8,264 nucleotides of DNA from Candidatus Methanogasteraceae archaeon UBA261. Lineage in GTDB: Archaea; Halobacteriota; Methanosarcinia; Methanosarcinales; Methanogasteraceae. Under the pieces are notes generated by a model. It was not told the origin of the DNA, did not search any database, and saw only the letters and a program-made list of their open reading frames with translations. A program made the position numbers and the translations under genes. The stretch lies in the NCBI GenBank assembly GCA_002506015.1, contig DAWR01000217.1:1385-9648 (forward strand), written 5' to 3'. Below, one piece after another: positions 1 to 7,158 of the stretch (position 1 is its first letter; each line of letters opens with the position of its first letter).

Positions 1-72
1 CGTGACTCATTTTGGACTGCAATTTACGTTTCACCGAAAGTCGAGATATCTGTGAATAGATGACACATAAGC

Positions 73-79
73 GAGGTGA
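73..79 (+). promoter_or_regulatory. Strong Shine-Dalgarno site that fixes the start of the giant gene
   Basis: GAGGTGA is a seven-base match to the complement of the archaeal 16S rRNA 3' end and lies five bases before ATG 85. It overlaps the alternative GTG at 76, which therefore cannot be the start. This gene thus uses a leadered message, unlike the next two genes on this strand. Confidence 0.85.
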
Positions 80-84
80 ACAAA

Positions 85-3000
85 ATGAAGAAAGAATCCG
101 CATTTGTTATGTTATTCGTGCTGTTTGTTTTAGGAGGGTCCGGGAATATTGTACCGGTCTGTGCGGCGGTGATGGGTGGCGGAGGCGGGCATGGAACACC
201 GTGTGAAGATATGGACATTATATTTATAATGGACTGCTCCGGTTCTATGTCAATAATGGATGCTGAGGTCGGTGGAATCCCGGTCCACCGCATATACGCA
301 GCGAAGGTCGCTGCCAAAGACTTCATAGATCTTCTACCGGCAGGTACAAATACAAGAGTTGGCGTGGTCTCCTATGAGAGCTATGGTGATGCTGAGATCG
401 AACAACCCCTTACCACGAATTTTGCTGATGCAAAGACCGCTATCGATGGCTTGAGCGCTGGAGGTGCGACGGCTATCGGCGAGGGTCTGGAGAAGGGTAG
501 GGATGAGCTTACAGCCCATGGAAATACGAACAGGAGGGTGTTTCTACTGTTAACTGACGGGGTAGCGAATATGCGCCCCGATCCATGGTCATCGCCTGCT
601 GGCTGGATTTCTCCTCCGGGCACATGGAATGACAATGAGTTATATGCGTTTGTTGAGGCTCATGATGCGATGACGTTGAACGTCACAAATCCGACGAACA
701 TATACACGGTAGGGGTGGGGAGTCCGACCAGTATCCATGGGGACTTCCTTGAGGTTCTTGCGCATTCAAGCGGTGGTGAATACTTCCATTACGCCACAGC
801 GACTTCAGAGATGTTTGAGGATGTGCGGGCTGATATCTGTTATGGCGATATCAGGGTGCTCATACTGAGTAACCTTGATCGGATGGATGACCTGGGTATG
901 GATCCTGCCCCCAGTGATCTTGTGTATGAGTTGCAGGATCTTGCAGATAACAATCCGAATGAACGGGGTGTTGTTGTGGATCTCGGGGACCTGTGCGATC
1001 CTTCCAACGTGGAGTATAATGCCGATATTGGCACCGCATATAGTAACTGGGACGGAAATGAGGGTGACGTCACGCTCACAAACGCTCTTGTGGGTGCAAT
1101 CGATGACTACATCGAGGACCTGAAACAGACCACATACCCGTTGATGCGATATGTGATCATCGTCGGTTCGCATGAGATCATTCCCATGGAAGCGAGACCG
1201 GACGATTATTCGTTTGTTACGCCAACTGTGACCTACAACGAGAGACAGTGGGCTGCGGATAGTTTACCGCTTACAAGCGGTTATCTCTATGACCTTTACC
1301 ATGCAGGTGCTGATGGGCACTACATGACAGACACGCCATACAGCGATCTGTCGTATCTGGACACGTCAACAGATCATGAATTGACCCCGGAACTATCTGT
1401 TTCCAGATTGGTTGAGACCCCGCAACAGATAGCGGATGTGATAGACACTTACATGGCCGCAAACGGCATAATTCCAAGGAATCACTTCGTATCCATAGCC
1501 AGTTATGATTACCTGGATGGTGGAACACTGGCAAGCGATTATATGACCGCTGCGGGAGTTTCTACCGATGATTCGCTTGTGCAGTCCTCCTATAGTTCCT
1601 CAGATGTGCCCCCGCTGCTGAACGCGGAGCATGATGTCGTGTATTTCGCGGGGCATGGTGAATACAATGTGATCTCTACATACAGCGGCAGTTTCATGGC
1701 AGGCAATAGCGCGACACAGGGAGACACTGATGATACTGACTCGGTCGATGGCGCGGTTATCATCACCGCCGGATGTCATAATGGCGTTAATTTCGGGAAC
1801 ATGCTTTATCATGCACCTGACGCCGGCACAACCTATAGTGAGTTCCCTGAGGAATTTGCAGAGAACGGTGTTGTGGCATATATAGGAGCCACCGGATACA
1901 CGGCGATTTCCGGTAGCGGTCCCAGTACCACAACCTCCTTGGCAGGGGCTAATGAGAAGTTAGCTACCAACGTTGTTTATTACACGGTTAACTGCGTGGA
2001 TATTGGAAGAGCGTTTCGAAACGGGGCTAATGACTATTATGTAGAGTCAAGCCCTATCCAGAACGTTGATAGGCGGGTGCTGGCGATCCCGACGTTGTAC
2101 GGCATCCCGACATACAGGGATCCTGTGACGCCAGAGTCGGCACAGGCACCAGGAATGACACCTGCGGCTGGCACTAATGTCATGAGGGCTGAGGCGGCTG
2201 CAGGACTTTCTGAGATAGTGACTGTGGATGTGAGCGATTACATAGCGGAATCTTCAGGGATCATCACCCTCCCGGGGGTGGAACAGGTTGTTTCATTTAA
2301 TAAACCGATACTGCCTCAGGTCTTTGTGGAGAGAACATTCCCGCGTGACTCAGTAGTAAGTGTTGAATGGCTGGAGGACGCGTCCGAATACGTTGTTATC
2401 AAAAACAATGTCCCTATCGCTGGCATTGCATGTCGCAACGTAAGCATTCCAGGGCAGTTCTATTACCAGGGATTCTGGCCCCTACAACCCCACAGGAGCT
2501 ATCAGTCCCTAACGTTTGGTGCTGCAGGATCAGAGGTTGGTTTTGTGGCGTACCCGGTCCAGTACAACATGGCAACAGGAGAAACAAAGATCTGGACTCG
2601 GATGAAGTTCTCTGTTACCTACAAAGTGCGCCCCACCGACATCTCCGTAGTCAGACTCCATCTGGATAAATCCGAGTATTCACAGGATAAACCCCTGTAT
2701 TCATCGGATGACACCATGAAACTGAACATGGCGATATCCAGCCGCAGGCACACCAGCCTGATGAACCTTGGCATGGTTATGCGTAACATGGACACCGGCA
2801 AGGAGATTGGCAGGATGGAGATTGGCAGGATTGGTCTGAAAGGTGGCGCCATAACTAGCGCCGGGTACTTAGTGGATCTTGGCAGTGTACCGCCAAACAT
2901 GCTCGAGGGGAGAACCGTGGCTGCTGAACTGATCGTTTCCGATTCGCATAACGGCGACATACTCACATCGAAGAGCTTCGAGTTTGAAGTAGCCGGAAAA

Positions 3001-5280
3001 CCCAGAATCTTCTTCTCAACAGAGGAGGATTTCGTGACACAGGGTCCCGAACCGCACGACGGCAACCCCATAATCTCTGATGGTGACCTGCTCTGCTCCG
3101 ATGGTACCATAATCGCGCGCAACCGGGAACTGCTCAAAACATTCGAGACAGAGTTCGATCTCGGACTGGATGCGTCTGATGTGATCGCAATCGACGCAAA
3201 AGAACATCTCGTTGCATTCTCAACAGAGCTTGACGATCCGAAGTGGCAGTTTACTGCTGGCGACCTACTTACAACCACTGGTGCTGTAATTCCGAATATC
3301 GCGCTCCTTGCAATGTTCGATATTCCGGGAATTGATCTGGGTCTTGATGCCGTGCACTTCACAGGCGATTATGACGGGATAATCAAGTTCATCGAGTACA
3401 TCGCAGATGAAGACGCGGACGCGTGGAGAAAAGAGCCAGAGATGTTGTCCAGGGTTCTGGAGGGGTGTGATATCGACATCTGGTTCTCAACAGAGGGAAC
3501 CGCTCCAAAACCCGGAGATCCGCTATTTCTCGACGGCGACCTGCTCTCTGCACGTTACGGCACAATCGTCGCACGGAACAGTGAACTCCTGCCAGCCAGT
3601 CTGCCTGCGGGGATCCCCGATCGTGGTGTGGACTTTGGTCTGGACGCTGCCACAACCGACCGCACAGGTAACGCGAGGTTGATCAGGTTCTCTACCGAGA
3701 TTCTCTATGAGGGGAGGCTTGACTTCACTGACGGCGACATTCTCAGGATCAATAACGGCGTGGTCTGCACCAACGACGACCTGATTGTTGGGTTCGAGCC
3801 CAACGCCGGCTTCCTCGGTCTTGATGCCCTCTCAATCGCGGTGGACGGTTGTGAGCCCGGCATAAGCGTCAAGAAGGTGGTCTGGGATGATGCTGAGCAG
3901 GTGTGGGCTGATGAGATCACTGCGTATGTTGGCGATACTGTAACATTCGAGTGTGCGATTCACAATGATGGGTGCTATTCACTCTATGACATATCAGCCA
4001 GAGACGTACTGCCAGATATCCTGGAATACGCCGGCGATGCGACGGTCAACGGAGAACCGTGTGAGCCTGATGCGGTGGAGGATACGGAACTTGAGTGGTT
4101 CTTTGAGGGACCGCTCAATCCATCCGAGACGATAACGATAGGATATGATGCATACGTGGTTGAATGTGGCAAGGGAGCAAACATCCATACGGTGAAAGCC
4201 ATCTGCGAGGAGACCGGAGAGGTGGTGCATGGCGAAGGCGGGGCATCTATCACTGTGTCATGCACGGAAGCACCGGATCTGGTAATTACTGGGATAGAAG
4301 GAGTCGGCATTATCGGTAAACCGTTGAATATAGCCTACACAATCAAGAACCAGGGCAATGCAATAGCAGGTACGAGTTATACCGGATTGTACATCGATGG
4401 AGAGCATGTTGCAAAGGATCCTGTCGACTCGCTGGAGCCGGGAGATGTGATCGAGGGAGCATTTAATTATCTCTGGGAGTGTGAGGCAGGAGAGGAGGCG
4501 AAGATCAAGGTCTGTGCAGATATCGCCGATCAGGTAACCGAGAACGATGAGTCGAACAATTGCATAACCGAGGTCTGGACGTGCGGGGTGCCGCCCCCGA
4601 TAGGACTTGATATCTACTTCGCAGACGCAAAAGAGTCCCCTGGCTCGGTCTACCACTACAATACCGATGCAAGGACTGAGGATATCATCTACACAAGACC
4701 GTCTAAAAGGCTCTATAGTTTTGCTTTCCATCCGAAAATCCCGGAAAAGCTCTACTATGTCAATGCCAACGAGGATAAGATATACCGAACCCATCAGATC
4801 TCAACGGGATGGGCTCCGGAAGAGGTCGTTTACACACACGACACCTACATAAGGGATGTGGCGTTTACCTTCGACAAAGAGGGTGAATTAGGACTCTATT
4901 TCAGCGAAGCAACTGGTGCTGGAGGAGATGGCAAGATTTACCGGATTGAGGATGGTTACGCAACACCATATTACACGGTCAAGCTTGCTGATGTCGGTGG
5001 ATCGTGGGCTGGCGATTTTGCCTTTGACAACGAGAACAACCTCTATCTGAGTTCCGGGAATTCTGTGCCGGCAGAAATCTACAAAGTGAATGATGGAAGC
5101 GTGGAGGAGCTATACAAAGACGACAAAGAGCCCATAAAGGGACTCATGTGCGAGGATGGTGTTCTGTACTACGCCAACTGGCGAACAACGATCTATCGGC
5201 TGGATCCTGACACGGGAGATCGCACGGTCGTCTACTCGAATCCAGAACGCGGATGGCTCTCGGATGTTGGTTTCAGGTAG
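85..5280 (+). CDS. Giant secreted VWA / gingipain-like (C25) peptidase, multidomain surface protein
   Basis: Predicted secreted or cell-surface cysteine peptidase of 1731 residues. The start is ATG 85, five bases after GAGGTGA (73-79); the in-frame GTG at 76 lies inside that ribosome site. Residues 1-27 form a Sec signal peptide (MKK, hydrophobic core, cleavage near VCA/A), followed by a Gly-rich linker. A VWA domain spans about 47-252 with a complete MIDAS: D50-x-S52-x-S54, T129, D158. A C25-like caspase-fold peptidase spans about 254-677, with H524 in AGHG and C564 in TAGCHNG as the probable catalytic pair and FAENGVVAYIGATG at 591-604. About 720-850 resembles the C25 propeptide; about 853-972 is a beta-rich region. 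Four repeats span 975-1248, DUF11-like 1259-1391, CARDB-like 1396-1500 and a five-bladed propeller 1506-1731. No C-terminal membrane helix or sorting signal is visible. The domain calls come from motifs and fold pattern. Substrate and attachment are unknown. It is probably monocistronic. Confidence 0.9.
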   Translation: MKKESAFVMLFVLFVLGGSGNIVPVCAAVMGGGGGHGTPCEDMDIIFIMDCSGSMSIMDAEVGGIPVHRIYAAKVAAKDFIDLLPAGTNTRVGVVSYESYGDAEIEQPLTTNFADAKTAIDGLSAGGATAIGEGLEKGRDELTAHGNTNRRVFLLLTDGVANMRPDPWSSPAGWISPPGTWNDNELYAFVEAHDAMTLNVTNPTNIYTVGVGSPTSIHGDFLEVLAHSSGGEYFHYATATSEMFEDVRADICYGDIRVLILSNLDRMDDLGMDPAPSDLVYELQDLADNNPNERGVVVDLGDLCDPSNVEYNADIGTAYSNWDGNEGDVTLTNALVGAIDDYIEDLKQTTYPLMRYVIIVGSHEIIPMEARPDDYSFVTPTVTYNERQWAADSLPLTSGYLYDLYHAGADGHYMTDTPYSDLSYLDTSTDHELTPELSVSRLVETPQQIADVIDTYMAANGIIPRNHFVSIASYDYLDGGTLASDYMTAAGVSTDDSLVQSSYSSSDVPPLLNAEHDVVYFAGHGEYNVISTYSGSFMAGNSATQGDTDDTDSVDGAVIITAGCHNGVNFGNMLYHAPDAGTTYSEFPEEFAENGVVAYIGATGYTAISGSGPSTTTSLAGANEKLATNVVYYTVNCVDIGRAFRNGANDYYVESSPIQNVDRRVLAIPTLYGIPTYRDPVTPESAQAPGMTPAAGTNVMRAEAAAGLSEIVTVDVSDYIAESSGIITLPGVEQVVSFNKPILPQVFVERTFPRDSVVSVEWLEDASEYVVIKNNVPIAGIACRNVSIPGQFYYQGFWPLQPHRSYQSLTFGAAGSEVGFVAYPVQYNMATGETKIWTRMKFSVTYKVRPTDISVVRLHLDKSEYSQDKPLYSSDDTMKLNMAISSRRHTSLMNLGMVMRNMDTGKEIGRMEIGRIGLKGGAITSAGYLVDLGSVPPNMLEGRTVAAELIVSDSHNGDILTSKSFEFEVAGKPRIFFSTEEDFVTQGPEPHDGNPIISDGDLLCSDGTIIARNRELLKTFETEFDLGLDASDVIAIDAKEHLVAFSTELDDPKWQFTAGDLLTTTGAVIPNIALLAMFDIPGIDLGLDAVHFTGDYDGIIKFIEYIADEDADAWRKEPEMLSRVLEGCDIDIWFSTEGTAPKPGDPLFLDGDLLSARYGTIVARNSELLPASLPAGIPDRGVDFGLDAATTDRTGNARLIRFSTEILYEGRLDFTDGDILRINNGVVCTNDDLIVGFEPNAGFLGLDALSIAVDGCEPGISVKKVVWDDAEQVWADEITAYVGDTVTFECAIHNDGCYSLYDISARDVLPDILEYAGDATVNGEPCEPDAVEDTELEWFFEGPLNPSETITIGYDAYVVECGKGANIHTVKAICEETGEVVHGEGGASITVSCTEAPDLVITGIEGVGIIGKPLNIAYTIKNQGNAIAGTSYTGLYIDGEHVAKDPVDSLEPGDVIEGAFNYLWECEAGEEAKIKVCADIADQVTENDESNNCITEVWTCGVPPPIGLDIYFADAKESPGSVYHYNTDARTEDIIYTRPSKRLYSFAFHPKIPEKLYYVNANEDKIYRTHQISTGWAPEEVVYTHDTYIRDVAFTFDKEGELGLYFSEATGAGGDGKIYRIEDGYATPYYTVKLADVGGSWAGDFAFDNENNLYLSSGNSVPAEIYKVNDGSVEELYKDDKEPIKGLMCEDGVLYYANWRTTIYRLDPDTGDRTVVYSNPERGWLSDVGFR
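3007..3828 (+). repeat. Four tandem copies of an FSTE...DGDLL...GLDA protein repeat
   Basis: This lies inside the giant gene. Four units of about 48-58 residues run 3007-3174, 3208-3351, 3475-3648 and 3679-3828. Each has FSTE near its start, a [DA]GD[LI]L core, then in most units a GT[IV][IV]ARN-like strand, and [DF][FL]GLDA or LGLDA at its end. Units 1 and 3 are longer, with an inserted P/G/D-rich loop (PEPHDGNP, APKPGDP). Units 2 and 4 are shorter, so the block reads as two long-short pairs split by a helical-looking linker (about 3352-3474). The 12-base string TTCTCAACAGAG is identical at 3013-3024, 3217-3228 and 3484-3495, while unit 4 has diverged there. I do not recognise a named family. 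The acidic DGD motifs could bind calcium, which is inference. Confidence 0.85.
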
Positions 5281-5315
5281 CTGAACGGTAGCCCAACCCA
5301 GGCACGGATGCAAGA

Positions 5316-5339
5316 GAGGGGGGTATGTGAACCCCCCTC
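5316..5339 (+). terminator. GC-rich hairpin after the giant gene
   Basis: A perfect 9-bp inverted repeat: GAGGGGGGT (5316-5324), a six-base loop (5325-5330) and ACCCCCCTC (5331-5339). It starts 36 bases after the TAG stop at 5278-5280. No T-run follows, so it does not look like a classic archaeal oligo-T terminator. It may be a 3'-end stabilising or processing hairpin. It is the strongest stem-loop seen in the non-coding parts of the window. Confidence 0.55.
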
Positions 5340-5410
5340 CATGAGATTCTCACAGGAGACCAGAAATATCTGACTACCGCTACAAATCGTGAAGAGATGG
5401 AATGTCCAGG

Positions 5411-5448
5411 AGCTTCTGCGTTGTCAAAAGCCATATAAATCAGAAGCT
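5411..5448. promoter_or_regulatory. Perfect 8-bp inverted repeat flanking the BRE/TATA element (candidate operator)
   Basis: AGCTTCTG (5411-5418) and its exact reverse complement CAGAAGCT (5441-5448) are separated by 22 bases. The gap holds the whole BRE/TATA region, and the right arm begins at the base after the TATA box. The arm centres are 30 bp apart, close to three helical turns. The site lies upstream of the predicted transcription start, so it would act as DNA and not as an RNA hairpin. That position suits a dimeric repressor blocking TBP/TFB. The regulator is unknown. Confidence 0.5.
5425..5440 (+). promoter_or_regulatory. BRE/TATA promoter of the small Cys-rich gene
   Basis: A purine-rich BRE-like stretch (CAAAAG, 5425-5430) is followed by ATATAAAT (5433-5440). 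The TATA centre at about 5437 is 25 bases from ATG 5462, which places the transcription start on or next to the start codon. No Shine-Dalgarno sequence precedes the ATG. Both facts point to a leaderless transcript. Confidence 0.65.
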
Positions 5449-5461
5449 TTACTAAAGAACG

Positions 5462-5677
5462 ATGGCTACGAAAAAATGTTGTTACATGGATAGGGACTGT
5501 ACATCGAAGTGTGTGGCGTACATCGATGTCAGCGAATTGAGTGAACTGACGGAAAGTTTGGGTTTGACGGATATGCACTGCATCCGTATTATCACGGAAC
5601 TTAGCCGCATGATAACTGCGATGGACACGATGGACACGATGGATTTCGAAGATTTTGAGGACGACGACGAATTTTAA
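5462..5677 (+). CDS. Small Cys-rich protein with acidic C-terminal tail, unknown function
   Basis: A 71-residue protein. The N-terminal KCCYMDRDCTSKCVAY segment holds C6, C7, C13 and C17, a compact cluster that could bind zinc, iron or an Fe-S centre; C40 lies further along. Residues 23-56 look helical (ELSELTESL, then IITELSRMITAM). The tail alternates M/F with D/E (MDTMDTMDFEDFEDDDEF) and is strongly acidic. I have an impression that short CCYMDR-x-C-type proteins occur in other archaea, but I cannot name a family or role. The gene has its own TATA promoter and no ribosome site, so it is read as leaderless and monocistronic. A weak terminator follows. No signal peptide or membrane segment is seen, so it is probably cytoplasmic. 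The promoter, the Cys pattern and the clean start support a real gene. Confidence 0.75.
   Translation: MATKKCCYMDRDCTSKCVAYIDVSELSELTESLGLTDMHCIRIITELSRMITAMDTMDTMDFEDFEDDDEF
5620..5643 (+). repeat. Short tandem 9-base repeat in the small gene
   Basis: GATGGACAC occurs at 5620-5628 and 5629-5637, followed by a partial copy GATGGA at 5638-5643. The unit is a multiple of three and adds MDT triplets to the acidic tail without changing frame. Slippage could vary the tail length between strains. Confidence 0.7.
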
Positions 5678-5690
5678 AAACAATCAAATC

Positions 5691-5712
5691 AATATCGTTA
5701 TATGATATTTTT
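5691..5712 (+). terminator. Weak stem-loop with T-run after the small gene
   Basis: AATATC (5691-5696) pairs with GATATT (5704-5709) across a seven-base loop, and T5 lies at 5708-5712. It begins 13 bases after the TAA stop. The stem is AT-rich and weak, but archaeal termination relies mainly on oligo-T, so this is a reasonable terminator. Confidence 0.4.
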
Positions 5713-5750
5713 GCTATAGACAGTTACCGTTCATACGGGGCAGCGAGTAG

Positions 5751-5764
5751 GCAAACGTATTATA
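5751..5764 (+). promoter_or_regulatory. BRE/TATA promoter of the AIR-synthase-related gene
   Basis: GCAAACG (5751-5757), BRE-like, is followed by TATTATA (5758-5764). The TATA centre at 5761 is 27 bases before TTG 5788 and 30 before ATG 5791, so the transcript should begin within about three bases of the start codon. No Shine-Dalgarno sequence is seen upstream, which fits a leaderless message. Confidence 0.55.
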
Positions 5765-5790
5765 CCATTTCCGCACTAATTGCTGCCTTG

Positions 5791-7140
5791 ATGGACATCG
5801 AAGGCTATGCAAAACGCGGACTGTTGAAAAACGACCCCGATCTCGAAGAGAAACTCACCGAGCGGATACTCGAGATCAAAGACATCCCGTGGAGCCGGGC
5901 GCAGACGATCGCTCGTGCAACCATACTCGAAGCCGGTGCCACGTTACATCCCACAGGCGAGATTCTTGCCCCGATCATGTCGGGAGTTGCGATGGGCGAG
6001 TTCGGGGTCGGATCGAGGGGTGCCGGTGACTTTTATGCGCATGAGAAGATTGCGGAGGTGATCGGGACGACTGGTGCTGTTGTCGATTCTTCGCATCTGG
6101 ATGACTCGGGCGTGGTGCGTGTTTCAGGTAAGTTGTCTGAGTCCGGAGAGTCAGGTAAGGATCAGTACATCGTTTTGAATATCGACGGAATCCATTCGAG
6201 GCTCAGCGATTTTCCATTTCTTGCGGGCTTTCATGTCGCCCGTGCCGCGCTGCGTGACATCTACGTGATGGGCGCAAGTCCGATTGCGCTCCTCTCAGAC
6301 ATCCACGTGGCAGACGACGGTGACGTAGGGAAGATATTCGACCATATCGCGGGAATCTCGGCAGTCGCCGAACTAACAAACGTTCCTCTCGTCACAGGGA
6401 GCACGCTCCGAATCGGCGGCGACATGGTGATTGGCGAGCGCATGACCGGCGGAGTCGGCGCCGTCGGAGTTGCCAGTGATCTGACGGCACGAATCGATGC
6501 GAGTGTGGGCGACGTAATCCTGATGACCGAGGGCGCTGGCGGCGGCACGGTCTCGACTGCTGCGCTATACTATGGCATGCATGATGTTGTTGATGAGACT
6601 ATTAATATAAAATTCATAGACGCATGCGAGGCACTAATTGCTGCCAATCTCCCTGCGCGGATTCATGCCATGACCGATGTCACGAACGGCGGAGTCCGCG
6701 GTGATGCAAAAGAGATATCACGGACTGCCGGAGTGAAATTACGGTTCGTTGAGGAGAAGATACGTCCCCTTGTGAACCGACAGGTTCTTTCGATGCTTGA
6801 GTCACTTGAGATCGATTATCTCGGCGTCTCGCTCGATGCGCTCCTGATGATCGCCCCGCCCGATTTCGCAGAGGAGATCATGGACACAATCAGGGCGCGG
6901 GGGGTCGCCGTCGATGTGATCGGCGAGGTCTGCGAGGGGACAGGTGCTGAACTGATCGTTTCTGGCGAGGTTCGTGATTTTACGCCTCGTTTTCGGGAGT
7001 CCGCGTACACCCCGATCAAGAAACTGGTCGGAGACAAGACTCCTCGGGATTACGCGAGAATGCAGGAGTGTGTGGACCAAGCTGCGCTTGATGCTGTGCA
7101 AAAGAAAGAGCGGGTTGTTGCGATGGTGCGAGACGAGTGA
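5791..7140 (+). CDS. AIR synthase-related protein (PurM/HypE/SelD superfamily)
   Basis: A 449-residue cytoplasmic protein of the ATP-dependent AIR synthase superfamily, in a paralogous group seen in methanogens and related archaea. Its substrate is not established by the sequence. Residues 1-45 are a helical N-terminal extension. The AIRS N-domain follows, with a Gly-rich GEFGVGSRGAGDF at 69-81, NIDGIHS at 130-136 and RDIYVMGASPIALLSDIH at 155-172, equivalent to the ATP-site and dimer segments of PurM/HypE. The C-domain starts near 238 (SVGDVILMTEGAGGGTVS) and includes MTDVTNGGVRGDAKEIS at 294-310. It lacks the HypE C-terminal PRIC-type cysteine (it ends AMVRDE) and has no SelD-like Cys/Sec in the Gly-rich loop, so neither carbamoyl-to-cyanide chemistry nor standard selenophosphate synthesis is implied. 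The start is ATG 5791; TTG 5788 is possible. It has its own promoter and faces pcc1/carS convergently. Confidence 0.85.
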   Translation: MDIEGYAKRGLLKNDPDLEEKLTERILEIKDIPWSRAQTIARATILEAGATLHPTGEILAPIMSGVAMGEFGVGSRGAGDFYAHEKIAEVIGTTGAVVDSSHLDDSGVVRVSGKLSESGESGKDQYIVLNIDGIHSRLSDFPFLAGFHVARAALRDIYVMGASPIALLSDIHVADDGDVGKIFDHIAGISAVAELTNVPLVTGSTLRIGGDMVIGERMTGGVGAVGVASDLTARIDASVGDVILMTEGAGGGTVSTAALYYGMHDVVDETINIKFIDACEALIAANLPARIHAMTDVTNGGVRGDAKEISRTAGVKLRFVEEKIRPLVNRQVLSMLESLEIDYLGVSLDALLMIAPPDFAEEIMDTIRARGVAVDVIGEVCEGTGAELIVSGEVRDFTPRFRESAYTPIKKLVGDKTPRDYARMQECVDQAALDAVQKKERVVAMVRDE

Positions 7141-7158
7141 GGAGCTGGATAACACTGT

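Noticed and set aside
20..29. TATA-like stretch upstream of the giant gene
   Set aside because: AATTTACG is a poor match and no BRE is visible. The real promoter may lie here or before the window.
830..854. Perfect 8-bp inverted repeat CTGATATC / GATATCAG inside the giant gene
   Set aside because: It lies in coding sequence for the DICYGDIR linker between VWA and peptidase. It is short and AT-balanced, and coding constraint explains it adequately.
2619..3362. Long antisense open frame (247 codons) inside the giant gene
   Set aside because: Its translation is Ser/Arg/Pro-rich and low in structure, shows no domain, and lies opposite well-supported repeats. It is a shadow of the coding strand.
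4258..4794. Antisense open frame (178 codons) opposite the CARDB and propeller region
   Set aside because: There is no ribosome site or recognisable motif, and the plus-strand frame carries clear domain patterns.
5278..5373. Possible pyrrolysine read-through of the TAG stop of the giant gene
   Set aside because: Read-through would add only about 31 residues of Arg/Pro/Gln-rich sequence that crosses the hairpin, with no anchor or domain. The propeller already closes before the TAG.
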